Positions 34,101 to 46,804 of a stretch of 64,000 nucleotides of DNA are shown here, one piece after another. The stretch covers positions 9,449,819 to 9,513,818 of the forward strand of contig NC_034013.1 of the NCBI RefSeq assembly GCF_000346465.2, given 5' to 3'. A program made the translations under genes and the position numbers. The DNA is from Prunus persica (lineage: Eukaryota > Streptophyta > Magnoliopsida > Rosales > Rosaceae). Each line of letters opens with the position of its first letter. The stretch's first letter is position 1. A model generated the notes under the pieces. It saw only the letters and a list, made by a program, of their open reading frames with translations. It did not search any database and was not told the origin of the DNA.

Positions 34101-37100
34101 TCTTATATTTTTTTTCCCCCTCTGTCCTTTTGTTTGTGAAATAGCGAAACTGTTACAAAATTATCAAATGATTTTCTGCAACTAAAAACTTAAAAGTTGG
34201 CTTAACTTTACTTTAAAATAACAAGACAAAAACAAGAAAAGAAAAAAAAAAGAGTTTTGATGACCACAATTTTTCCCCACCCCCTCTTTTACTTTTATTT
34301 TGTGATCTTTCTCTTTTGTTACATTAGAAGGAAAGAGACTTTGGGGTTTCGATCCTGGGTGCCAAGTAGGAGGAAGGAGGAGGGCCACAACGACTATGGT
34401 AATCCTGCTCGACTTATTTTGTGATCTTTTACTTCAACTTTCTTATTGGATAGATCATTTCATTTTCCCGCCAACTTGTTTAAACTTTTTTGTTAGCAAT
34501 TTGATTTACTAAAAAGGAGGCGGAAGGAATTTGGGTGTTTGGTTATAACTCGAAGGTTGTGGAATAACTTAATTGTCATTTAAGGTCAATTTATTATTTT
34601 TCAAATATTTTTTTAATATAAATATTTTTTAGAAATTTTAGTCAACGGAAAATTGCATTCAAAATTCGGGAGAGGGCACATCAACAACATATGCAATATA
34701 AATTTTTTATTTTTTACTTTCTAGCTATGAGTCCCAAAGGGTCAATACAAATCTACTGCTAAAAAACCAGCAAGCTTGGTTAAACCAAACATCATCAATG
34801 AAAAAAAAATTTCCAAAGAACAAACTCTCACAGAGGCTTGGAAATTCCATGCAAAAAACCAACTAAACAAAACTGGTCATTTTACGTTGGTTCAGGCTTA
34901 AAATCAGTAATAGTCGATTTTGGATCAGTTTTAAATACCAACTGAAATAATTAGTACTCAAGTGAGTATTATATCTTTCTACTCGTTAGTAATCGAACCA
35001 AACCAAATCGAACCAAAAATTTATATAGACCACGACAGACTCAGCACAATAAAGTCAAATGAAGCCGCATTCTCTGTATTTCGACCCAAATAAAACTAGT
35101 GCACCCTATGAAAGCGCTTATATATGGTGAAATAAAGGAAGGGATAATGCTTTGTTTGACTCCATTGCAGACATGCCAACAGAGTACAGTCCTCACTGAT
35201 TGGATTGGATCCTGTATCTGGTTCAGCCCAATAAGAAAAAATTATGTCTCTCTCAAAGGGCAAAACATAGTAAACGTGAGCATCTTGTAAAATGTTTTCC
35301 AAGGCCCCCCCACAACAAATGACTGCATGAAGAACAATAAGCATGTGCAGATTTGGTATGACATTTAGATATCCCACTGCTCACTGGTCAGTGCAGCAGT
35401 CCCTATTAAAGTTTGCATCAGCAATTCAACCCAAACCAGTCCAAACACCCACCAATTAAGATTCTGCTTTTCAATTAGACAAGGAACCCAAGATTCCAAT
35501 TCAACCCACTTCTCCTTGTTGCTTTCCTTGGTCAAGCTCAAGAATTGACACCATATTGTTTCATCATGTCACGCACTTTCTCTGTTTTTTTTTTTTTTGG
35601 TAACTCTTGTTGTCTCGCACTTTCTCTTTATTGGTCCTTTTCATGACAACCTGTTTTCTGTTGCCATAACAATGGGCCTTTGTATTTCTTGCTTAGCCCA
35701 AGTTTGCTAAATCTGGTTTTTCTGGGTCAATTTTAGCCCAAATCATAAAGAATAAGACATTATAAGCTTCTTCTTGCTGTTGGGCTATGAATTTAATTCT
35801 TTGTTCTTGGTTGAGCCTGGCTTATGTATACTTCACATGGAAACCTACAATTAAAACAAGTATAAATTATAAACTCCATACGTATAATCATGGTTAATTT
35901 TTTACTTTATATTTATGGAATTATAGTTATGCATATGGACACATGTTAAGTGTTGAGAATAATGATAAGAATACACCTTGGGTTAAAGTGGTGAGCAAAA
36001 ATACTCTTTTGAAAAATTAGGTGAATCTACCACCAAACAGTATAATAAGAAAATTTTAAGTTCATCTACAAATTAGTACCAATTCAACCAATCTGGTATG
36101 TGATAAATAATAAACATGCTGCAAAGCACAATTTTTTATTTATTTTTAGCATAATGCAAAGTTTTCTACATAAATGGCTGAGAATTCAAGCGAAGTTGCT
36201 AATTCATGATTGTGATTTGATTCAAAAAAATTTATACGTCATGTTTCTTTTCATAAACTACGAAAAAGAAAGCCGGGAAATTTCTTTTCTAAATTCTCAC
36301 GCTAAGCAGAAGTACCCTTTGTGGCATCTAATTAACAGATGCCTTAAACTAGTATATTTTCTGTCAACCATACATGATATTCAACGGTTCATGAATTACA
36401 AGAAGAAAATGCCAAATGCTGGCATGGCTTAGATTCTGCTTACAAACAGAAAAGGGTTCTCTTTTAGCATCCAAGATTCCAATTTGAGCAAGTCTCCTTG
36501 TTGTGTGTTTCCTTCGTGAAACTTCAGCTGACTTTGCTGCGTGAATTTGATCACGAAATTGAATTATTTAATAACAACAAAGCTTCCAATGAATTGGAAC
36601 ATACAAAGATAGCCGCCTAGGCAATTTGAAACTTCCAATAAGATAGGATGACAAAGAAAATCAGAAAGATTTTTTAAAAAATGTTTCCAAGAACTGTTAC
36701 ATTGTGTTTCTCCCCCTAAATATGTTGATCTCTTGGCCTATATCATTGTTGCTATATGGGTATCTCAAGGGTCAAACTGTACTTAATTTTTTTTTTTTCT
36801 TTCCATAACAACTTCCTTGCCAATTGGGCTATGAACCTTGTCCAACTAAATTAAACTTAAGTTAATGCAAAATGCATAATTAATTCATGCAGAACATGAT
36901 ATCAGAGTCTTTCTTTGCAAGTGGTCCTAAGTTTGAATCATGTTCCGCTTCTTTGGTCCGATAGCTTAAGGTTTCCGGACTAGCGGTTGTTTAACAATGG
37001 GAAAGTCCAAAATGACCATTTATCTGGTTTTATTTTACAAATGTGCTCCTAACCCAAGTTTTTTTTTTTTTTTTTTTTTGGGGTCAAATATGCTACTAAG

Positions 37101-40100
37101 TTTAAAATTGGAAGTTTCTTGACAGAATTTCTGCGCGCGCACACAAAAAGAAGGGGCTAACCTGGTTGGCTGGAACCTTGTACTTCACGCAGAAGATGAT
37201 ATAATTATAACAAAATGTTATCCAGGCCCTAAAATAAATAAAAATAAATAGTTATCCATGAAGTTGCAACTTTACAACAATTGGCTAAGCATATTTTGGT
37301 ATCTGGGAATCTTCTTTACAGGAAGCAAAATTTCAAAGAAAAAGAAGGGTTTGAATTTGCTGAGCTCAGAATTCAGATAGATATGTAGATAGATACCTTC
37401 TCATTTGCCGCACATTTTGCTATGTGAACAAGGGAACAAGTGAGAAAAGGGAAAGGCAAAGGCAAAAGGCTAAGGCAAAGCATAAAGAGAGAGATTCCCT
37501 GTTAAAAATTGCGGCTCATATCAAACAAGCCTAACAAAGAAGCACTCAGCTTTGCCAGATTCTCCATCTATGCAATTAACATGAAGATTAAGAAAGGAAT
37601 CACAATTCATCAGATTATATTCAGAATATCTCTATCTTCTATACTCTTTTTTTTTTTTTTTTTTGTAAAGTAAATTCTAACCAAGATTTGGGCAGACTTC
37701 GATTCGATTACCCAAAAAAAAAGTTTGATTTCTCATTAATTTTACTTGGTCGACAACTCGACAATGCTGATAAGTTTTTATGTTTTACACTCAATGCCAA
37801 CCTGCTATCAGGAATAATTTGTTGGAAGATCGTATTTACTTTAGATCTTTAAGTCACATTCAGATTCAATATTTGTTCATGTCACTTTAAATCTGAGTTG
37901 CTAGCTCTTTCTTGTAAGAAGTTTTTTTGAGCTTTATTCCTCATGCACATAATGGCAACTCATCTACTACATGGTAGGTACAACATTATTAGAACTGCAT
38001 CTTGGCCTAACCCAGAAACTTAATTGGGAGATATTTGGTATGTGACAACTCTGCACAATTACTTCCCAAAAGAATGGCATGAGCTGGTATAAACACGTAT
38101 GTCTTTATTTCAAGAAAAATGCACACAGTTCAATTCAACGATCATAACCATTTATATTTTAGGTCATTCCCATGAAAAACTTAATCATTCTGATTTTTTG
38201 GAACCGTTTGGTCATCTAAAATGTGCGGAGAAAAAAAACGTAGTTCATTAGGTAAGATTAAAAACAAAATATGAATACTAAAATGGCTAAACAATTTCTG
38301 ATTTTTTTGTAAATAATGATATATGAATGAAGATTTGAAAAATAACATCTGGCTTGACCCCTACCATCACTATCTTTATGAGCCAAAGCCAAAGCCAAAG
38401 CCAAAGCCAGTTTGGTTTAAAATATCTTATCTAAAATGACAACTAGGGATGTTCAGATTTATACATAATTGATATCAATACAGATTATACGACAAAAAAG
38501 TGGCTGATAATACTTTGGTTTTTTTTTAATTTTGTCACAAAACATGCCTAAAGCACAGAGCATCCTATCCTGTTGAAACATTGGATCAACAAATGCTCTT
38601 CTGGATGCAGCTTTGCATCAGCTGGAAACGTCATTGATATGCCTACAACTAGAAAAGGCCAAGCAAGAATTTGATAGATTCCATCTACAAACACAAGAGG
38701 AGTTAAATGAGCAGCCAAGACATGATGTTAAACCAAGTCTCTCTTTTGTTGGATTCTTTCGTTCCAACTTTGGCGGCTTTGTAAGATTAAAACTAAAATA
38801 ATTATAGTTTTTTTTAGTTGCCATTGGAATAATGGTAGGGAGGAGGAATAATGCAGATGGGACACTAGTGCCTAAGATTATTATAAGTTTTAAGTTACCA
38901 CAAAGGGAAAGAGCAAGAGAAAGAGGATGCTCATCCAGAAGTTTGGTACTTTTCCAAGAGGCCATTTCACTAGAATTCAGGATACGGGACAGAAAAAAGA
39001 GATATAATCCATAGTAAAATGAAACTTTACAACAATTTAATATGCTTATTTCGTAACAACCAATGTGGCACACATATGATAACATTTTTTTACGTTATAA
39101 TTGAAACATAATTATAACATATGTATATGACATGATTTAACTAGACGGTGTATGTCACTCAAACTGGCACAAAGTCTCCACCGAAGTTTTTCTCTCGACA
39201 AAAAGTTCCTGACCAAAGTTGGCTGAGAATCTCTCTCTTTTATTCTTGTTTACAAAAAGAAAAGTGCTACTAGATAAACTGGGGCATGCTCTGCATAATA
39301 TATACAGTACTTATGTAATTTATAGGAGTATAGGACATCTTTACACGCATGCATGCATGGTGAAGAAGTGCAAAGCTGTAAGAACGTGAGAACTAGAATT
39401 GGCTAGAGCAATATAGACAAGCTTAAAAAAGAAATTCCACTAACAAAAGAAAAGCGGCCTATAGTAAACAAACAAGTCCTGCTAAGAACCTACTGTTCGA
39501 GGAATTGGGTAGCTGGCAATTGGAATGAAACGACAATTGAACAGACTGATACTGATATTTGATTAAACTAATAGGTCTTTAATTTTGTCTATTAGTATAT
39601 GCTAATCTCTCTTGGCTTATTTTCTGTCAATTTATTGGTGACTAATTAATGTGGTAAGTGAATGTGTTATGAGGTAAATGTCAAGACAGAGAGTTGGTTG
39701 GTTTGGATGGATGCTTGTCCTGTATTAATTCATGGAGAAAAGGGTACAGAAATGCAAGGACAAGATAAAAGACATGGGGTTTCAATTTAAAATCTAAAAA
39801 TATCAGTCTAAAACATGCATGAAATTCCAAGGATGGTTAACCCCATATGGACAACACCAGATTTCTACTTGAACATATTGCAACTTGTGTTACATACTTG
39901 GAACGAAATAGCAAGCTCAAACAAGGTCTGTTTTGGATACGACATTGTCCTTCGATCTAAAACGTTTAATTCTAAATTCTAGATCGACGTTATGTTGAAT
40001 ACGAGCACAATAACATCGTCGTACAGAAAATATAAGCAGAGCAGGATCTTATTTTTGAAATGTATGTGGTCCTCTGTTCCATTAAAACCAACGTGGTCCC

Positions 40101-40668
40101 TCATTTAGTCGTATATCATGCATGTTACATTCATAATATCTGTATACATATTTGTCAACCAAAAGGGCATATTGTCGTTGTGGAAATAAATATTGAACCA
40201 TTAAAACATGGACGTCAAGGGCAGATTCTATGTTGAAGTAGATTCAAAAAGAGAATCACATGCACAATAAATTGAAAGCGATCGACAGGCTGAGGATTTT
40301 GCTAGTTGGTAACAGCCTTTTGCAATAGCCCCAAGCCGCATGGGAAAGACAAGAAGATTGCCTTGCCTTGCCTCTTGCAACGTTGAAAGTTTCCAATATT
40401 GGATCGACAATGCATGCCACCCTTTAAATCATAGGCACATGGGTAGCTCCTCCACTAGCTAGCCTGGCTAGGTCAAGGAAAGAAAACCTAATGCCATGTT
40501 TTTTTATGGCAAAACGTATGACTTTTCTGAGCCCTTGTTTCAGCTTTTTGAGCCCCCAAAAAACCAGAAGGTGTCAAACTTCTCATGTGCTAGTTTAGAG
40601 ACCATGGTACCAGAAGGGCACACAGAGAAAAAGGCCAAGAGGGAAAACAAGTCTATGTAAAGCAGAGC

Positions 40669-40710
<42 letters not shown>

Positions 40711-43148
40711 AGTGTGAGAAATTAACTTTGGGGTATGTGATTAATTCTCAGGCTGCAGTAGATTCATTCAGTCAACAAACAAAAGAATTGTAAATTAATC
40801 TGTCACTGCATATGCAAGGGCCACCTAAGCGTTTTAACAGGCGCAGTCAAAGGCAGGGCTCTTCCAAACCTGCCAAACCTAATCTTCTAAAGAGCTCTTC
40901 ACTATATGGAGTATGGACCACAATCTACACCACAAAATTTAAAGTCTTGATGAACTAGAGGCATTTGCCCATTGGCCATTGGATTGAATGTGAGGAAAGT
41001 AGAAAGTGGCTCTTGGAGGGTTAAATTGAATGCCCAAATGGAAAAAATGAAGGAAAAAAACAACCACTCAATGAGAAGTTGGTTGCCACTATTATGATTT
41101 CATCTTCTTATACAAGTTAACAATACATCGAAAATATTTGCATATGTAAGTTCAGTCAGTTGATTAGGATAGTATATACGTCCCTTTACACGAATGTAAA
41201 AGTTACTTTCAAAAGAAATTTAACTAGACAATTCTATTTTAAACCCCTTTCTTTTACAATGTAGGCCTAAAAAATATGTTTAAAGGAGTATTTAGAATAG
41301 CAAAACATGGAGGCATGGAAGAAGACAAAGCTGCAAGTAGAAATTGTTCGACCAATTGTCGGGAGTCGTGGTGTTTGCATTGGACACATAAACACATTAG
41401 CAAAGGCTAAAGACAACAAGCCGTTCTTTCTCTAACACCAACGCCCCCTCCAAACTATTTTTTTAATCCATTCCAATAATTTCTCTCTCTTTTTCTTGCC
41501 TTTGACCACTTTCAAATCCAATTTGTCTCAAGCAGTTGATGAATAATTGAATTAGTTTGTTAATCTACCAATCTCTATTGGACTTGGACCCAAACCTACT
41601 TCCAATATATTCAATTTAATCATCAAATTCTTAGATTTTTGCTTGTCCAAACATGCAGATATATGACTATCCATCTTGTCGGTTGGCCAATTAGACGTCG
41701 TTTATGTCGGATGTAATTTTCACTGCCCATACATATAATTTTGGCTATGGAATTTATATGTAGACAAAATTATGTGCATTTTGGTAGCAAAGATTGTTCA
41801 CAAGAAATGGATGAAAATTGCTTACCAATAAAGGGAATTCAAAATTCGTATAAAAGACATGATTATTTTATGAATACTACTTGTCTCTTTATCGGTAATG
41901 AGATATTACTTATTCCTGTGAATCACAGTTTGACACATATGTAAAAATAATTTATTATAAAAAAAGGAGATGGAAAACAATATCTCAAATATTTTATTGA
42001 GATTTTATTTCTATCCAAACACTCAAAATTTTATTTTCCATCCATTTGCCTTTCCTTTAAGTTTTCATACCAAAACAAAAATATATATATTGAAAACCAG
42101 GACCGACAGTCACGGATACAGCCGACGGCTTTGCTTTAATTTGTATAAAAATATATTTTGTGTAGAAACTAGAAGACTTTCGGATGCAAAATACCCATAT
42201 TTTCTCTTATTTAGACTTGGTCACATGTTTGAAGTTGATTTGACGTTATTAGGGTTCATATGATTCTCTGCGTTCACATTTTCTAGAGAACTTGGTTTTT
42301 CTCATGTAGCTGCTTTTACAATTTGGATTTCAAAGTTTCAAACAGTCAACCATTAACTAACTCCATATTTTTCAACCATTGATTTTCATACCCTACAAAA
42401 TCTCTATGCTTTTCTTCTGTGTTTATTCTTTTTGTGCTGTATGATTTTCTTCTTTTACAAGAATTCAACAAAACCCTACCATAATTTTCCTCTTTGACCT
42501 CTTCGGGCCTGCGTGCCCCCAAGGTCTAGGTTTGTGTAATTTCTCTCTCTTCGTTTCAAAAAAAGAAACCCTTCTATTTTAATTTTTTTCTGTTTATATA
42601 TGGGCCCTGAGCTTTCATATTATACTAATTGAGGGATTAGATTCTTCCCCCATTGCACACAAAAGTGAAAAAGGCAAAAAAAAAGGTTCTGGGTGGGATG
42701 GCAAAAGAGACGAATAAAAATAAATATTTCATTAAAAAAAATCAAGTCAACCATTAAAGCTAATACTTAACAAGTAGTTCTCCTTCTCCTGTACACATGT
42801 GTGGTGCTGTATAAACCCCCAAACTCTACTGTTTTCTTTTACCTAACATTCCCTTTTCTTCTGCCAGCAACAAACCAATATCACTACCCAGTACCCACCA
42901 AATCTAAATTTCCCTCTACCAATTCAAACGAAAGCATTTAAAATGGTGGGCCTCTCTCCTCCATTTGTGCCCTATCAATTCATCCAACCAAACCCACCTA
43001 CAATAACAACTACCATCACCAAATTCTCACCCCCCCCTCTTTCCTCTTTATGTACAATGCTCAAACCCCAAGCAAAGAATCATATCATATTCCAGCCAGC
43101 CAGCAAAGTGAATGATAAAAACTTCCTACAAACCAAATGGAAACTTCC
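31115..43148. other. Gene-poor intergenic region
   Basis: This is about 12 kb of AT-rich DNA with many homopolymer runs. I found no family-recognisable protein, tRNA or rRNA. The longest frame is on the minus strand at 38618-39085 (155 codons), with unconvincing composition. The overlapping plus strand at 38613-38798 reads LQLEKAKQEFDRFHLQTQEE, which looks like a coiled-coil gene fragment. A GA microsatellite lies at about 40670-40708. Degraded transposon pieces are likely but could not be bounded. Confidence 0.55.
40670..40708. repeat. (GA)n microsatellite
   Basis: About 19 GA dinucleotides in a row. Confidence 0.93.
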
Positions 43149-45527
43149 TCAAGAATGAGATCTGATGAGACCCAAATTGTACAGATTCCTTCTCACTAGG
43201 CTCCCAAGTGATAACAAGACTGCCCCACCAACACCAACTGCTTGCTCCTCCCTTTCCCCCTTTGCATGATAAATCAATGGCAGTTCCTTCACTTTTAAGT
43301 CACTCAACCCTATTTTTTGCCTCACTGATTCAATTGTGTTGGGATCTGCAGGGTTTCCCATTGCATCAGTCACATAGAAAACGTTCAGGGCATTGTCCTT
43401 TGTTGTGGAAATCTCAGCCCTTGTCACGTTTAGACCGTTCTCTCGGAACGTTCTTGTAACATATGCCAGAAGACCTGGTCTATCCTCGGTGCATAGTTCT
43501 AGCCTCACACCCTGAAATGCAATAATCCAATTGAACCATTAGCATTTGCAACATCATGGAACATTCAACAAAATCAAATGATTAACAATTCAATTTAAGT
43601 AATACCTCAGAAGCTCTTCTTTGAATGGCAGCTTGTAAGCATTGGATTACGCGCTGTCGTTCGGGTTCAGAACTAATTGGGGTTCCATCAGTGTGCCTAA
43701 TGTAAAATTCCTGAAACATAATTCAACCACAAAACCCAAGTCATTTTCATGTTTCAATATTATAATAAAACCAGAACATGCCATAAACCAAACTAATAAG
43801 GAAAATAGATACATACCATGTGTCCTCTATCCCCTGCTGTTTTAATAGTGGCGTGAAAAACCACATAGTCCATGTCTGTCAACGTGCAAACAACATCAAA
43901 CAATAGCTTTGCTCTATCCTTGCACTGGATATTTACTATGGAATAACCCCTTTCAGCCCAATTCTGCACTGTGATCACCGGTGAGTCGGTGCTGTGCTGC
44001 AAAATGGGCTTCCTGTCATAATCACGATCTGCAAACATCATTTGATGCAGCCTTCTTTCGGTGTGCGTAACTGCCATGGAAACAGAGGTTTTCGCGCTCC
44101 GAATATCGTTGTCTCCCTTGAGAACATTCCTTAACCGTGCTTCAATTCGGTCAATTTTCTGTGAGTCTTCAATTGGGCAACCAGAATCACAGTCCTTGAC
44201 GTAAATTAGGGAGGCGATCCGGCCATTGTGCGTCCACACCTTGGACTCAACCACATTGCATTGCAGGTCAGCTAGCACTGCAAAGACCTCAGAGAGAAGG
44301 CCAAGCCGGTCAGTTCCAGTGAGCTCAAGTGCTGTTAAACCGTTGCTGCAGTTGGATGTCCCAAAGTGAATTGTTCCAAGTGACTGTCAAATACAAAGAA
44401 ATTAAGCAATTTCAATTTCAATTCTGTAAAGGATCATAAACTTTAACAATAAAGTCTTTTCATTAAATTGGGATTGAATGAATTAACTTACCTGTTCAAT
44501 GTAATGAATGACGCTCTCATCCGTTAATTTATCCCCGTTTTGATCAGTGACATGAAAGACTGCAGCAGAAACCAAAAAGTCTTATTAAGAAACAAAATTC
44601 AAGAAATAAAAGGCAACAGTAAAAAAAAAGAGAGAATAATTTGATTTTCTTACCATCCATGAACCACCGTCCATCAGAAGAAATGTACGCTTTTTTAATG
44701 GAGAGGTTAAGATCCGTGAGGACCTGAACAGCCTCGAGAAGAATCCCATGCCTTCTAGCACTGTCAACCTGGAAAATCCAAAAACAAAACAGCGATTGAT
44801 ACACGATTAGTCAATTTTGTGTTCTGGAAAAAATCAAATCTTCTTTTTGGGTTTTTGGAAGGCATTGAAATTAGAAAATTGGGTTTTCGTAGAAGCAAAC
44901 CTTGACTAAAGTCGCAGTGGAGCAGACGGCATTATCGATCACGACCCTGCAAAGCAAAAGCAGCGAATGGTCAAGTCAGAGAAACAACACCAAAGCCACA
45001 CCACACCACCTTTCGTTTTTTATTTATTTTTTAACTTTTTATTTCCACAAGTTTTTAAATTTCAAAATGCTTTGAAAAGTCTGATGAAACGGGCAAATTG
45101 TAAGAAAAGTCAGAAAATAAAAAATTACGAAACTTAGGTGCGAAAATAAATGTAAGGTTGAAATTGGGTAAAGTTGGCACCACTATTATGAAGAAGGGGA
45201 ATCGGGAAGAGATCTGGATCGGTGAAATTTTCTCGAGAAAGCAAGAGAAAGTTCAAGATCACAGCACATCCAAAAAAGTACTAAACCCAGAAAAGCCGGA
45301 AATTCCATAATACAAGGGAAAAAATCAAACTGAAAACAAATTAAAAACTTGAAGCCGTTGAAAACCCAACAAATTTGTTTTTTTAAAAAGTCGTGAATGG
45401 TAGCCACTAACACTTTCAAGAAAATCAGAAATTGAAACCCAATGTTGAAGAAGCGATGTATCTACCTGGGAGTGTTCATACGGAAGACGAGTTTCTCATA
45501 TTCGTCGAGACAAGCAGTCCACTCCAT
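43149..45527 (-). CDS. ACR8: ACT domain repeat protein, ACR8/ACR4 type
   Basis: ACR proteins are plant regulators with four ACT domains, thought to sense amino acids or related ligands; their exact ligands are mostly unknown. There are seven exons on the minus strand: 45527-45466, 44946-44901, 44768-44654, 44559-44492, 44383-43817, 43710-43606 and 43511-43149. All splice sites and phases agree, giving 441 residues, the normal ACR length. The N-terminus [20 protein letters not shown] is characteristic. ACT repeats start near residues 36 ([18 protein letters not shown]), 114 ([17 protein letters not shown]), about 246 ([16 protein letters not shown]) and about 323 ([17 protein letters not shown]). 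The C-terminus ends [21 protein letters not shown] prefer ACR8 because, as I recall, it neighbours CLPR2 in Arabidopsis; ACR4 or ACR3 remain possible. Confidence 0.93.
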
Positions 45528-45920
45528 GGCTCTAAATTTGTTTCAGAGAAAACAGAGGACTTTGAGGTAAAAATGTAAGCCAAGGGATGAAGACGAAGCT
45601 GTTGCTTGGCCTTTAAACAGTCTCACAAACTCTGTGTGTGTTTTAGCGACGACAGAATCGAAGAAACAGAAGAAGAACCAAAAACTTTGCCGCCGTATCA
45701 AACAAAGCTCAATGCCTTATGCCTTCAGACTCTCGCTCTCTCAGACCTTCGGCTAAATCGCCATGAACAAACCTCACACAAGCACCAACCTTCTCTCTCT
45801 CTCTCTATAAACTAGAAGGAAATGAGTCACTGTTCGCTCTCTCTCTCTCTCTCTCTCTTGAGCTCTCTATTTCCAAGCGCAAAGCACGCCTTGTTCTTAA
45901 CACTCTGCGTCTTGCCTTCT
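45528..45920 (-). promoter_or_regulatory. 5' leader/proximal promoter of ACR gene with CT/GA tracts
   Basis: Two CT-rich runs (about 45793-45806 and 45837-45860) lie 265-335 bp upstream of the start codon. On the coding strand they are GA repeats, common in plant core promoters and 5'UTRs. Confidence 0.5.
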
Positions 45921-46167
45921 TTGGGGGTCATATATATTTATTTCCAAATTTACTTTCTATAAATCATATTTTATTCTCTACCCATATAAATTAATATTTT
46001 ATTCTTTTATTTTTTTATTATTTTCCTAACCACGCCCTTACGCAAAGAGCGAGGGCGGGTACTAGTTAGTTACTACTCCTCACATGGCATGGGCAAGGCC
46101 TGCCCGGCGACCCTGCCCGCGCTAACCGAACTCGCACTCTCACTCTAAAAAGGTCAACTATTAGTGA

Positions 46168-46804
46168 CACGTGGCGACTGATCCCTTCCCCCTTCTGGTT
46201 TCATGCGTCCACCTCGGAATGCCACGTGGGAGAAAGCGGGGCCCATGTTGATTGTTGATTAAGTTGGGCTTCGCCGACCGGAATCATGACGTGGTGGGCA
46301 CACCGGCTCGCACCGGCTTTTCGGCTTTTCCTCTGTCATTGTTTTCGGCCGGTTTTTCTTGTGCCTCAGTCGCTCTTAATGGCAGTTCCGTAATTTTCAC
46401 CACATAGACCGTTAAACTGGATAGTTGAGGAATATTCGGATCGACGTAACGTTGCGTCATCAGTTCGAGTTAATCGTATTATGCTAATTAACTTAACGAC
46501 GTGGCGTATTTTAATTGGCGGGGGTCGCACGATTGGCGCGCATGTCTTTAGACGTAGTCGTGGAGGCACGCCTTCGGACTTATTATGTCGCGGCCCTCCC
46601 CTAACGGGGAGGCGATATTAATTTTTCAAAAATGCTTAGCGCCCCGACACGTGTCGAGAGCAGGAATGACAACTAAATCGCCTCGCGAAGGGCCACGTGG
46701 GGCTCGGGGTGGGCCCTCCTGGTCTGACAATCACGTGCCTGCTCCACCACAAAACACGTTCGCTGCTTGGCAGCTGTCTGTGGCTACCGAACTGCCTACG
46801 TGGC
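46168..46804. promoter_or_regulatory. Cluster of G-box (CACGTG) elements
   Basis: Five CACGTG cores occur within 570 bp (46168, 46223, 46648, 46694 and 46732). One is in the palindrome GACACGTGTC. Related ACGT-core sites are GACGTGG at 46288 and TACGTGGC at 46797. The surrounding DNA is GC-rich compared with the rest of the window. The cluster is 0.64-1.2 kb upstream of the ACR start. G-boxes bind bZIP and bHLH factors (ABA and light responses). Confidence 0.6.

Noticed and set aside
36100..36432. 110-codon frame
   Set aside because: AT-rich chance frame; no motif or homology recognised.
36890..36960. Primer-binding-site-like GATATCAGAGTC of an LTR retrotransposon
   Set aside because: No LTR ends or internal domains could be found around it.
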